A stretch of 64,000 nt of DNA from Bacillus niameyensis. Lineage in GTDB: Bacteria; Bacillota; Bacilli; Bacillales; Bacillaceae_C. The notes below the pieces were generated by a model. The model worked only from the letters and a program-made list of their open reading frames with translations. It ran no database searches and had not been told where the DNA came from. Location of the stretch: NCBI RefSeq assembly GCF_001375535.1, contig NZ_LN831197.1:3266780-3330779 (forward strand), written 5' to 3'. Below are positions 19,189 through 27,898 of this stretch, piece after piece. Made by a program: the position numbers and the translations under genes. Numbering within the stretch: position 1 is the stretch's first letter; each line of letters starts with the position of its first letter.

Positions 19189-20388
19189 ATGAAAAGAAAA
19201 AATTCATCTTTGCAAAGTCTATTATTAGTTTTGGGAATTATTTTTATCGCCTTTAATCTCCGACCTTCTATCACATCAGTCGGTCCTTTAATTAGTTCTA
19301 TTCGTGAAGAATTTGTTATCTCCAATAGTATGGCGGGAATGATCACGACTTTGCCTTTACTTGCATTTGCGGCATTTTCCATAATCGCTCCTCTGATCGG
19401 CAAAAGGTGGGGAAATGAAACAACAATATTAGTAAGTTTGTTAATCTTGTTTGTTGGTATTATGATACGCTCCACTGGTCATGTAACGATGCTCTTTATC
19501 GGAACAGGATTAATTGGGATTGGGATCGCCATAAGTAATGTATTGCTTCCAGCGATAGTTAAAAAACGGTTTCCTTTAAAAGTGGGCATTATGACAAGTG
19601 TTTATTCGACCTCTATGGGGTTATGTGCAGCAACTGCATCGGGACTTAGTATTCCTATAGCTCAAGGGTTAGGTTTCGGTTGGCAGAAGGCCTTATTGGT
19701 ATGGGGAATCATGGCTGCAATTGCAGTTGTTTTGTGGTTTCCACAAGTAGTGAAATCTCGTAATAGTATTGCGCTGCAGCCTGTGGGCCTATCTATTTTC
19801 TCCTTATTTCGTTCACCAGTTGCTTGGCAAGTTACATTTTTTTTGGGACTTCAATCGATCCTTTTTTATGGACCGATTACATGGTTGCCACAAATTTTGG
19901 GTGACCATGGGTTAAGTATTTCTACATCTGGTTGGATGTTAAGTTTTATGCAGTATTGCAGTTTGCCCGCTAACTTCATAACCCCTGTACTTGCAGGGAA
20001 AATGAAGAACCAAAAACTTATTATTGTTGTGATTGGAAGTCTTTACCTCATTAGTTTGACAGGATTATTAATCGGTGGCGGAAACGCTCTTCTTGCAATT
20101 TGGATATTGTGTTTAGGTATCGCACAGGGGGCAAGCATTAGCCTCGCCCTTACGATGTTTAGTTTGAGATCGGTTGACGCCACTCAAGCTGCTCAATTGT
20201 CTGGGATGGCACAATCAGTCGGCTATTTATTGACAGCAATCGGACCTATTCTCATTGGCTATTTATTTGATCATACTCAATCATGGACATTACCGCTTCT
20301 CTTTCTTCTCCTTGTCGCTATAGTTACTACATTGGCGGGACTCGGCGCTGCACGCAATGTTTTCGTTGGAGAACGCGCTACCCGATAG
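19189..20388 (+). CDS. MFS transporter of the CynX/NimT (YycB) group
   Basis: A 399-residue major facilitator with 12 predicted membrane segments. The N-terminal block FIAFNLRPSITSVGPLI is the signature of the CynX/NimT group, which includes cyanate, 2-nitroimidazole and related exporters; substrate here unknown. Start chosen at ATG 19189, 13 bases after AAAGAGG; an ATG at 19150 in frame has no ribosome binding site and would add 13 polar residues before the first helix. It stands alone. Confidence 0.85.
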   Translation: MKRKNSSLQSLLLVLGIIFIAFNLRPSITSVGPLISSIREEFVISNSMAGMITTLPLLAFAAFSIIAPLIGKRWGNETTILVSLLILFVGIMIRSTGHVTMLFIGTGLIGIGIAISNVLLPAIVKKRFPLKVGIMTSVYSTSMGLCAATASGLSIPIAQGLGFGWQKALLVWGIMAAIAVVLWFPQVVKSRNSIALQPVGLSIFSLFRSPVAWQVTFFLGLQSILFYGPITWLPQILGDHGLSISTSGWMLSFMQYCSLPANFITPVLAGKMKNQKLIIVVIGSLYLISLTGLLIGGGNALLAIWILCLGIAQGASISLALTMFSLRSVDATQAAQLSGMAQSVGYLLTAIGPILIGYLFDHTQSWTLPLLFLLLVAIVTTLAGLGAARNVFVGERATR

Positions 20389-20461
20389 GTAAATTAAAAG
20401 ATCGAAACAGCATGTTATCTATGTTATGATGACACCAACTTAAGGTCAGAAGGTGGATGTA

Positions 20462-20644
20462 ATGAATAGAAAAGAAATTGAATATAAAATCATGGACTTA
20501 AAGACAGACTATGTTCGTTTGCAACATGATTTGGAAAAGCTTGAATACGTTAAGGGTAACTTGCACCCGTTAGAGAAACAGTTGGAAGGAATCGAAGAAG
20601 AATTACGAGAGTTAAATAAACTTTTAGATCAGGCAGATGAGTAA
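20462..20644 (+). CDS. Small coiled-coil protein, SE1832-like
   Basis: A 60-residue protein that is almost entirely a charged heptad-repeat helix (MNRKEIEYKIMDLK, then EKQLEGIEEELRELNKLL). It resembles the short SE1832 family proteins of Bacillales, whose function is unknown. ATG at 20462 with AGAAGGTGG five bases upstream; a GTG at 20453 lies inside that site and is rejected. A strong terminator follows directly. Confidence 0.7.
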   Translation: MNRKEIEYKIMDLKTDYVRLQHDLEKLEYVKGNLHPLEKQLEGIEEELRELNKLLDQADE

Positions 20645-20691
20645 AAAGGACGCATTGGATGGAAAAACTACCATTCCAATGCGTCCTTTTT
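20643..20691 (+). terminator. Terminator after the SE1832-like gene
   Basis: Long stem AAAAAGGACGCATTGGATGG / CCATTCCAATGCGTCCTTTTT with one mismatch, ending in a T-run. Confidence 0.95.
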
Positions 20692-20780
20692 ATTGGAGAA
20701 ACCCGAATGAATTTAGATGTATAGACAATCTAGACTCGAAGTAATTTTACAATAATAGTATGTGGTAGTTGATTTGGAGT

Positions 20781-20816
20781 GGAAATCGTTATAAAATATA
20801 TGAAACTATATTTCAT
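20781..20816 (+). promoter_or_regulatory. Putative operators before the muropeptide salvage operon
   Basis: An inverted repeat ATGAAA-CTATA-TTTCAT (20800-20816) lies 72 bases before murK and is a candidate MurR site. Just upstream, GGAAATCGTTATAA (20781-20794) matches 12 of 14 positions of the CcpA cre consensus. Both are by eye only. Confidence 0.4.
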
Positions 20817-20887
20817 CTATTATATTATATGTAGGAAATTTCATTTTATCAAATAAAGCTAGTATTTGTCGAAGGAGCATAACCATT

Positions 20888-21799
20888 ATGGTTTATACGA
20901 TTGGCATTGATGCAGGTGGGACTAAAACAGTAGGAGTCGTATTAAATGCGGAAAAAGATATTCTATTTCAAGCTGAAACAGGGTTTGGAAATCCGAATGT
21001 TCAATTGGACCAAGCTTTAGCCCATATTTATCAAGCAATATCTATGTGTCTTGCCAGTGCTTATGGTAAGGAATGCAAGATCATTGTTATGGGCGTTGCT
21101 GGGATTGAAACAAAGGAAAATCGTGCGAGATTTGAGTCGTATTTTAAACAAAAGATCCCGTTACCAATCATTTTAGTCAATGATGCAGTTCTTGCTTATC
21201 ATGCTTTGCTAGGAAATAGAGATGGGATTTTAACGATTGCCGGGACTGGATCCATTTCGTATGGTCGTAAAGGTGACAAAGATGCTTATTCAGGTGGATG
21301 GGGACATCTATTAGGTGATTTCGGAAGTGCTTATGATATCGCGATTCGAGCCTGTAGACAAATCACGATTGAAGCTGATCAAGGTGTAGCACATTCCCAT
21401 CTATCGAGGACGTTGATGCAAGAAATGGGAGTTAATAAAGCTGAAGAAATAAAGGGCTTTATCTATAGCGCTACTAAAGGTGAGATTGCCTCTTTATCGT
21501 ATCCGATTTTCGTTGAAGCGGAGAGTGGAGATGAAGATGCAAAAAGCCATTTCCGTATAGCGGGGCAAGATTTAGCCAAACAAACTTTCTTGTTATATCA
21601 AAAATTACAATTAGATCAGCCGTTGAAAATAGCGTATAAAGGGTCTCTTTTGGAAAAAAACCGATTCGCTCAAACGGCATTTCAATCAGCCCTTCACGAG
21701 GTGATTGGAGAGGTACAGTTCGTTCAAAATGACATAACCCCAGCAATAGGTGCTTTAACCGTTGCTTCCATTTACAATGATACACCTAAAAAATTCTAG
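20888..21799 (+). CDS. murK: Amino-sugar kinase of the BadF/BadG ATPase family (MurK-like)
   Basis: Phosphorylates N-acetylmuramic acid and/or N-acetylglucosamine in the cytosol. The 303-residue protein has the actin-fold phosphate motifs: IGIDAGGTKTVGVVL at the N-terminus, LVNDAVLAYHALLG and TIAGTGSISYGR, with GGWGHLLGDFGSAYDI typical of GlcNAc kinase-like members. In B. subtilis-type clusters the equivalent gene is murK. First gene of an eight-gene run that ends with murR; ATG at 20888, GAAGGAG upstream. Gap to anmK is 18 bp. Confidence 0.85.
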   Translation: MVYTIGIDAGGTKTVGVVLNAEKDILFQAETGFGNPNVQLDQALAHIYQAISMCLASAYGKECKIIVMGVAGIETKENRARFESYFKQKIPLPIILVNDAVLAYHALLGNRDGILTIAGTGSISYGRKGDKDAYSGGWGHLLGDFGSAYDIAIRACRQITIEADQGVAHSHLSRTLMQEMGVNKAEEIKGFIYSATKGEIASLSYPIFVEAESGDEDAKSHFRIAGQDLAKQTFLLYQKLQLDQPLKIAYKGSLLEKNRFAQTAFQSALHEVIGEVQFVQNDITPAIGALTVASIYNDTPKKF

Positions 21800-21817
21800 C
21801 TTAGAGGGGAGGAAACT

Positions 21818-22993
21818 ATGGAAAAACTAGCGGTAGGTTTAATGTCGGGTACTTCTATTGACGGAATTGATGCGGCACTTGTAAAAATAACCGGATATGG
21901 CTTGGATACAAAAGCAGAATTAATAGCATTTACTACCTTGCCATTTACGGAAACAGTAAAAAATGAGATTTTTCGAAGTATGGATCAAAAGGATTCTAAC
22001 TCCGCTCTTATTTGCAGTTTGAATTTCAAATTAGGTTATTTATTTGCAGACGCCGTTAAGAAGGTATGTAAAAAGGCTAGTATTTCACCACTCAAATTAG
22101 ACTTTATTGCGTCTCATGGACAGACGATTTATCATTTGCCACAAAGTGACCGTCAATATGAAAGATCAACTCTACAAATTGGCGAGCCTGCAATTATCGC
22201 CTATGAAACAGGGACCTTGGTAATCTCTAATTTTCGCTCTATGGATATGGCAGCAGGCGGGGAAGGCGCTCCGCTCGTACCTTATACAGATTATCTACTC
22301 TATCGCAGTGAAACGAAAGGTGTAGCTTTACAAAATATCGGCGGAATTGGAAATGTAACAGCGATACCGAAACAAGCAAAATTAGCGGATCTATTAGCAT
22401 TTGATACAGGACCAGGCAATATGGTGATCGATGAATTATGCAGAAGGTTAAAAGGGAAATCATATGACGATGGTGGGAAGTGGGCATCTGCTGGCCAAGT
22501 CCATAAAAATATGGTTGAAGTTTGGATGCAGATGGATTTCTTTAAACAGCAACCGCCTAAATCCACTGGTCGTGAGTTATTTGGAGCACAATTTGTCGAC
22601 CAATTACTTCAGGAAAACGGGCATCTTCCCGAAAATGATTTAATTGCAACAGCAACTTATTTTACGGCCCTTTCGATTGCAGATGCATATCAAAAGTTTG
22701 TTTTCCCTGCTTATTCAATGGAAGAGATGATTGTAGGTGGCGGTGGGAGTGAAAATAAAACATTACTTCGTTTCTTACAAGAGTTGTTACCAAATATGAC
22801 AGTTATGACTCAAGAAGATGCAGGGTATTCATCAGAAGCGAAAGAAGCGATGGCGTTTGCTCTTCTAGGAAATGAAACACTCCATATGCAACCGGCCAAT
22901 GTTCCGAGTGCTACTGGGGCGAGGCAACCAGTAGTGTTAGGTGCGATGACCTTTCCGCCACGTGGCATTAGGACGCAGGCCTTTTCAGTATAA
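21818..22993 (+). CDS. anmK: Anhydro-N-acetylmuramic acid kinase
   Basis: Opens the 1,6-anhydro ring and phosphorylates anhMurNAc to MurNAc-6-phosphate, the substrate of MurQ. 391 residues; the diagnostic N-terminal motif GLMSGTSIDGIDAALV is intact, as are SHGQTIYHLP, QIGEPAIIA and the phosphate-binding FDTGPGNMVIDEL. ATG at 21818 with GGGGAGG. It sits between the kinase murK and the etherase murQ, so the operon can feed MurNAc-6-P from both free MurNAc and anhMurNAc. Anhydro sugars are made by lytic transglycosylases, so the cell must have or meet such products. Confidence 0.95.
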   Translation: MEKLAVGLMSGTSIDGIDAALVKITGYGLDTKAELIAFTTLPFTETVKNEIFRSMDQKDSNSALICSLNFKLGYLFADAVKKVCKKASISPLKLDFIASHGQTIYHLPQSDRQYERSTLQIGEPAIIAYETGTLVISNFRSMDMAAGGEGAPLVPYTDYLLYRSETKGVALQNIGGIGNVTAIPKQAKLADLLAFDTGPGNMVIDELCRRLKGKSYDDGGKWASAGQVHKNMVEVWMQMDFFKQQPPKSTGRELFGAQFVDQLLQENGHLPENDLIATATYFTALSIADAYQKFVFPAYSMEEMIVGGGGSENKTLLRFLQELLPNMTVMTQEDAGYSSEAKEAMAFALLGNETLHMQPANVPSATGARQPVVLGAMTFPPRGIRTQAFSV

Positions 22994-23037
22994 AAGGGGA
23001 GAGTAAGGAATAGAAATAAAAAGGGGGCGTATACAAG

Positions 23038-23943
23038 TTGAATATTAATCTTTCTAAATTAACAACAGAACAAGTCAATGAAAATACGAGAAATATTGAT
23101 AAGATGTCCACGATGGATATCATTCAATTAATGAATAAGGAAGATCAAAAGGTGATTGATGCTGTAAATCGCGAGTTGCCGAAGATCTCCCAAGTGATTG
23201 ATCTTATTCATCAATCCTTTAGAAGAGGAGGTCGCCTGTTTTATATTGGTGCTGGAACAAGTGGACGACTCGGTATTTTGGATGCTGCGGAATGTCCGCC
23301 AACTTTTTGCGCACCACCGGAAATGGTACAAGGAATCATGGCTGGTGGAAAAGAGGCTGTTTTTGAAGCGGTAGAAGGTGCAGAAGATGATAAAGATGCT
23401 GGTAAGCTTGATTTGGAAGCAAGGAAACTAACAGACATCGATATAGTTGTGGGAATTGCAGCAAGTGGACGTACTCCATATGTCATTGGAGGACTCGAAT
23501 TTGCTAATTCTATTGGTGCAGCAACCGTCGCCTTATCTTGCAATGAAGGTACACCAATTGGTAAAGAAGCTAATATCTCCATTGAAACAGTAGTTGGTCC
23601 GGAAGTTTTGACGGGATCTACAAGGCTAAAAGCCGCATCGGCTCATAAAATGGTTTTGAATATGTTTACTACAGCATCGATGATTAAATTAGGAAAAACG
23701 TATGAAAATTTAATGATTGATCTGAATCCATCTAATGAAAAACTTGTTGAACGTGCTCACAATATGTTAATGACTATAACAGGAGCAACAAGTGAAGAAG
23801 CAGAAGAGGCCCTGCAAATAACAAATCTTAGAGTAAAGCCAGCTATTGTTATGTTGAAGGCGGATGTTTCCTATGAGAAGGCACTAGAAAAAATTGATAA
23901 GGCCAATGGATTTGTTAGGGAGGCGATCAATCTTGCTCGATAG
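23038..23943 (+). CDS. murQ: N-acetylmuramic acid 6-phosphate etherase
   Basis: Cleaves the D-lactyl ether of MurNAc-6-P to give GlcNAc-6-P and lactate. 301 residues; SIS domain with FYIGAGTSGRLGILDAAECPPTF, whose Glu is the proposed catalytic acid, and GIAASGRTPYVIGGL, STRLKAASAHKMVLNM. TTG start at 23038 after GGGGGCG. Its last 11 bases overlap the start of the next gene, which points to coupled translation. Confidence 0.95.
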   Translation: MNINLSKLTTEQVNENTRNIDKMSTMDIIQLMNKEDQKVIDAVNRELPKISQVIDLIHQSFRRGGRLFYIGAGTSGRLGILDAAECPPTFCAPPEMVQGIMAGGKEAVFEAVEGAEDDKDAGKLDLEARKLTDIDIVVGIAASGRTPYVIGGLEFANSIGAATVALSCNEGTPIGKEANISIETVVGPEVLTGSTRLKAASAHKMVLNMFTTASMIKLGKTYENLMIDLNPSNEKLVERAHNMLMTITGATSEEAEEALQITNLRVKPAIVMLKADVSYEKALEKIDKANGFVREAINLAR

Positions 23944-25000
23944 GAATGATAACTTAAAAAAGAAGGTACAAGCTTTTTTAGAAAAGGAAGTAGAGTTAGG
24001 AATCATACCTGGTGCTGCTCTCCATATTTCTCAAAATGGAAAAACGATCATGGATACTTATGTTGGTTCTCGAACGTTTTCTCCCAGTCCGGAACCTGTT
24101 CAACAAGATACGATCTATGATCTTGCTTCCTTAACAAAAATCGTAGCAACTCTTACGGCGATGCTGCAATTATTGGATGAAGGATTCATTCATTTAAAAG
24201 ATAGAATATCCCGCTTCTTTCCTTCCTTTGAAAATAACGGAAAGGGAGATATCACAATTAAGCAGCTTTTAACTCATACGTCAGGTTTGCCTGCTCATCG
24301 TCCATATTATGCGGAGAATTTAAATAGAGAGCAGGTAATAGAAAGGATCTGCAACGAAGATTTACAAGTGAAGCCAGATAGTGAAGTCATTTACAGTGAT
24401 CTCGGCTTCATTTTATTGGCAGCGTTAATTGAAAAGGTAGTGGAGCAACCATTTCAGCAATATGTCGATGAGCAGATTTTTACACCGCTTGAAATGAACG
24501 ATACTGGCTTTAATTTAGCATTTGATAAGCAGCGATTTGCAGCAACGGAATTTAGTGAGAGTTTAAAAGACTATAAATATGGTATTGTCCATGATGAAAA
24601 TGCAGAATCGATGGGCGGGATTAGTGGGCACGCTGGCTTATTCTCGACTCTTGGCGACTTAGCTAAATATGCATCTATGGTAGAAAACAACGGCTTTTAT
24701 AACGGGAAGCAAATTATTTCGAGCCAATCATTAAAGTTATCAAGGGAAAATTTTACTACCTTTGACAATGAGGGAAGAGGACTAGGGTGGCAATTACAAA
24801 GCAAAGGTGTTTCGGCATGCGGGGATCTTTTCTCCGCAATGTCCTATGGTCATACAGGTTTTACAGGTACGAGCATTTGGTTTGATCCAGAAGTACAGCT
24901 GTCGGTTATTTTACTAACGAACCGTGTTCATATACCTCATCAATTAGGTATATTGCGGTTGCGACCTAGATTGCATAATTTAATTCGGTCACATTTCTAA
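23933..25000 (+). CDS. amiE: Serine beta-lactamase-fold hydrolase (AmiE/YbbE-like), no signal peptide
   Basis: Member of the class C beta-lactamase/S12 family; in B. subtilis the cognate gene encodes an N-acetylmuramyl-L-alanine amidase that strips peptide from MurNAc. Three active-site motifs are visible: SLTK (SxxK), YSD (YxN position) and HTG in YGHTGFTG. 355 residues from TTG 23933, which has GGGAGG nine bases upstream and overlaps murQ by 11 bp. Reading begins LLDRNDNLKKKVQAFLEK, so there is no export signal, unlike the secreted B. subtilis enzyme. A cytosolic amidase acting on imported muropeptides is the simplest reading. Confidence 0.82.
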   Translation: MLDRNDNLKKKVQAFLEKEVELGIIPGAALHISQNGKTIMDTYVGSRTFSPSPEPVQQDTIYDLASLTKIVATLTAMLQLLDEGFIHLKDRISRFFPSFENNGKGDITIKQLLTHTSGLPAHRPYYAENLNREQVIERICNEDLQVKPDSEVIYSDLGFILLAALIEKVVEQPFQQYVDEQIFTPLEMNDTGFNLAFDKQRFAATEFSESLKDYKYGIVHDENAESMGGISGHAGLFSTLGDLAKYASMVENNGFYNGKQIISSQSLKLSRENFTTFDNEGRGLGWQLQSKGVSACGDLFSAMSYGHTGFTGTSIWFDPEVQLSVILLTNRVHIPHQLGILRLRPRLHNLIRSHF

Positions 25001-25022
25001 AAATATAGAGGAGGAAAACAGA

Positions 25023-25724
25023 ATGAAACTAGCGGTAGTCGGTGCACATTGCGGAGATGCGGAAATCCAAGCGGGTGCCATTGCCCACAAATATGCAAAA
25101 GCAGGTCATGAAGTTACCTTTGTTCACTTAACAGCAGGGGAAAAGGGAAATCCTCCTAATATATCAGTGGATGATTATCGAGAACAAAAAATTAAGGAAT
25201 CTGAGAAAGTAGCGGAAATTCTCGGAGTAAAAACAATTACGCTTGATTATAAGGACGCAGAACTTACATGTAATGATGAGATTGTTATGAGAGTGGCTAC
25301 GCTCATGAGAGAAATAAAACCTAATGTTGTCATTACTCATTGGAAAAATAGTATTCACCCTGATCATGAGCTCTGCTATGAAATTGTCCAGGCTGCTCAG
25401 TTAAAGGCAGGGCTTCCTGGCTTTGATCTTAACGGTCTTCCCCCTCATTATTACGGTATTTATCATAGTGAAAACTGGGAAGATATGGATGGATACGATC
25501 CAGATGTTTATATAGATGTATCAGATGAATTTGATACATACTTGGAAGCGCTATCCAACTATTGGTTCATTATGAATTCCTCTTCCTTCCGCTATTACGA
25601 TTACTACAAAGCATTGGGAACAGTGAGAGGTTGTCTAAACCGTTGCAAATATGCCCAAACATTGAAATTTACTACAGGGGGCAATGTTCGTAAGGGTGGT
25701 ATCATTCCTGGATATGAACTATAA
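25023..25724 (+). CDS. PIG-L/LmbE-type zinc deacetylase
   Basis: A 233-residue N-deacetylase of the family that acts on GlcNAc-type amides (MshB, BshB, PIG-L). The metal-binding N-terminal motif, usually AHPDDE, is here AHCGDAE, which keeps His, Asp and Glu; the second motif HPDHE with the preceding HWKNS is intact. This could be a bacillithiol-type deacetylase, but its place between amiE-like and namZ in a muropeptide operon suggests an amino-sugar substrate from the wall. ATG at 25023, GAGGAGG upstream. Confidence 0.82.
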   Translation: MKLAVVGAHCGDAEIQAGAIAHKYAKAGHEVTFVHLTAGEKGNPPNISVDDYREQKIKESEKVAEILGVKTITLDYKDAELTCNDEIVMRVATLMREIKPNVVITHWKNSIHPDHELCYEIVQAAQLKAGLPGFDLNGLPPHYYGIYHSENWEDMDGYDPDVYIDVSDEFDTYLEALSNYWFIMNSSSFRYYDYYKALGTVRGCLNRCKYAQTLKFTTGGNVRKGGIIPGYEL

Positions 25725-25768
25725 GGAGTGGGGCAAATAGATCCATAATACAATAATGGAGTGATTAT

Positions 25769-26914
25769 ATGCGTCTCGGTTTAGATCTTTTTTTGGAAAA
25801 ACACTATCAATCTTTTAGAGGAAAACGTATCGGTCTGTTAACGAATATAACAGGTGTTAATGAAAAATTGATTCCGACCATTGATTTGTTTCACCAGCAT
25901 TCGGATATTCGGCTGACCGCTCTATACGGTCCCGAACACGGAATTCGCGGAAACGGCCGGGAAGGGGAGGCAATAGAGTCATTTGTCGATCCTTATACAG
26001 GATTACCTGTATACAGCTTGTATGGTGAAACGAAAAAGCCGACAAAGGAAATGCTAGATACGGTTGATGTAATAGTTTTCGACCTTCAGGACATTGGAAC
26101 AAGATATTATACGTATATTTATTCGATGGCTTATGTTATGGAAGCTTGCGCAGAACAGGGAAAACAGTTTGTTGTTCTCGATCGCCCGAATCCTGTTTCG
26201 GGTATACCTATGGAAGGGAATTTGGTTGAAGAAGATGTTCGCTCATTCGTTGGCCTCTATCCCATTCCAAATCGCCATGGTATGACGGTGGGGGAGATTG
26301 CTCAATTTTACAAGCATGAGATCGGAATTGATTGTGAATTAACGGTAATACAAATGGATGGCTGGGAACGAGATATGTATTACGATGAAACCAAACTATT
26401 TTGGGTTCCTCCATCACCAGCTACAACTGGGCTTGATATGGCGATGCTTTATACAGGTACATGTTTGGTGGAAGGTACGAATTTATCTGAAGGCAGAGGT
26501 ACGACAAAACCATTTGAATATGTCGGTGCCCCGTTTATTGATGGTTATCAACTGGCAAAAGCTTTTAATAACAAGGGGTTGCCCGGGGTCATTGCACGTC
26601 CCGTCTTTTTTGTCCCCAATTATCAAAAGCATAAAGATCAGGCGTGTGAAGGCATCCAGCTACATATTGTTGATCGTCATTCCTTACATTCACTTCGTAC
26701 AGGGCTAATACTATTAGAGACGGTTGCAGAAATGTATCCTAATGATTTCAAATTTAATGAACATCAAAATGGTAAATACTTTTTTGATTTGTTAGCAGGA
26801 ACGAAACAATTACGAGACATTATTTTAAATGGAAAAGCGAATGTGTTTTTAGAGGAATGTGAAGAACAACTGGAACAATTCCGAAGACAAAGAAAACCGT
26901 ACCTTTTGTATTAG
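25769..26914 (+). CDS. namZ: NamZ-type exo-beta-N-acetylmuramidase (DUF1343/YbbC family), no signal peptide
   Basis: Releases terminal MurNAc from non-reducing ends of peptidoglycan fragments. 381 residues; family blocks GLLTNITGVNE, LYGPEHGIRG, FDLQDIGTRYYTYIYSM, LDRPNP and LSEGRGTTKPFE are all clear, covering the Rossmann-like N-terminal and the C-terminal domain. B. subtilis YbbC is secreted; this protein begins MRLGLDLFLEKHYQSF and has no hydrophobic leader, so it is predicted cytosolic. ATG at 25769 after TGGAGTGA. Confidence 0.92.
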   Translation: MRLGLDLFLEKHYQSFRGKRIGLLTNITGVNEKLIPTIDLFHQHSDIRLTALYGPEHGIRGNGREGEAIESFVDPYTGLPVYSLYGETKKPTKEMLDTVDVIVFDLQDIGTRYYTYIYSMAYVMEACAEQGKQFVVLDRPNPVSGIPMEGNLVEEDVRSFVGLYPIPNRHGMTVGEIAQFYKHEIGIDCELTVIQMDGWERDMYYDETKLFWVPPSPATTGLDMAMLYTGTCLVEGTNLSEGRGTTKPFEYVGAPFIDGYQLAKAFNNKGLPGVIARPVFFVPNYQKHKDQACEGIQLHIVDRHSLHSLRTGLILLETVAEMYPNDFKFNEHQNGKYFFDLLAGTKQLRDIILNGKANVFLEECEEQLEQFRRQRKPYLLY

Positions 26915-26931
26915 TAGGAGGCGACATAACC

Positions 26932-27882
26932 GTGACAACGTATCGGTTTTATCAATCAGGCGATGAAAAAGCAATTGTAGAGCTATGGAATAAATGCCTC
27001 ACGAAAGACCCGATCAACGGGAGAAGATTTCGCAACTTAGTTTTATTAGATGCCAATTTTGATCCAGAGGGGATGCGATTGGCATTTGCTGGGGACAAAT
27101 TAATTGGTTGTGTGTATGCGATAAGAAGATTATTACCAATGTATAAAACAGAATTAGAACAAGAAAATGGATGGATTCCATTCTTTTTCGTGCATCCTGA
27201 TTATCGTGCTCAAGGTGTTGGCGCCCAATTGATGAAAGAAGCTGTTGAGTTTCTAAGTTCAAACGGAAGGGCGAACATCTTTTTCTCCTCCTACGCACCT
27301 AATTATATATTGCCAGGGATTGATGAAGAAGCTTACCCAGCGGGATATAAATTTTTAAGGAAACAAGGGTTTGAAAAGTTATATTCTCCTATTGCAATGG
27401 ATCGAAGTTTAGTTGGATATGAATATCCAAAAGAAGTGGCCGACTTGAAGGATCAGAGAATAAACGAAGATTTTACATTCACTAAGGCAATGGATGGAGA
27501 CCTTTATGAAATAATTCTGTTTGCTAATGAAGTCTTTAATCCGGATTGGGGACGGGCGATTCGAGAGGGAGTACTTCAGGGTTTGCCGATGGAGCGTATT
27601 ATAGTTGCCAGGCAAGGAAAGAAAGTGGTAGGATTTTGTTTATATGGCGGCTATGAAGGAATTCCAGAACGATTTGGTCCTTTTGGCGTTGATCCTAGTC
27701 AACAAGGAAAAGGATTAGGTAAAATCCTGTTACATGAGGCCTTACAAAGTATGCGTGAGGAAGGCTTGCATGGCGCTTGGTTTTTGTGGACTGGGGAGAA
27801 AACTTCAGCTGGTTATTTATATAAAAAGACTGGTTTCTCTATTACCCGCCACTTCCATGTAATGAAAAAAACGATAAGTTAA
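26932..27882 (+). CDS. Double-GNAT acetyltransferase
   Basis: A 316-residue protein with two N-acetyltransferase domains. The first (about residues 1-155) has FVHPDYRAQGVGAQLM; the second (about 175-315) has VDPSQQGKGLGKILLHE, both the acetyl-CoA pyrophosphate-binding motif. GTG at 26932 with GGAGGCGA upstream, 17 bp after namZ. Within this operon it may re-acetylate an amino sugar freed by the PIG-L deacetylase or modify the peptide amine; that is inference from position only. Confidence 0.8.
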   Translation: MTTYRFYQSGDEKAIVELWNKCLTKDPINGRRFRNLVLLDANFDPEGMRLAFAGDKLIGCVYAIRRLLPMYKTELEQENGWIPFFFVHPDYRAQGVGAQLMKEAVEFLSSNGRANIFFSSYAPNYILPGIDEEAYPAGYKFLRKQGFEKLYSPIAMDRSLVGYEYPKEVADLKDQRINEDFTFTKAMDGDLYEIILFANEVFNPDWGRAIREGVLQGLPMERIIVARQGKKVVGFCLYGGYEGIPERFGPFGVDPSQQGKGLGKILLHEALQSMREEGLHGAWFLWTGEKTSAGYLYKKTGFSITRHFHVMKKTIS

Positions 27883-27898
27883 GAAGGTTGAGTGAAAT

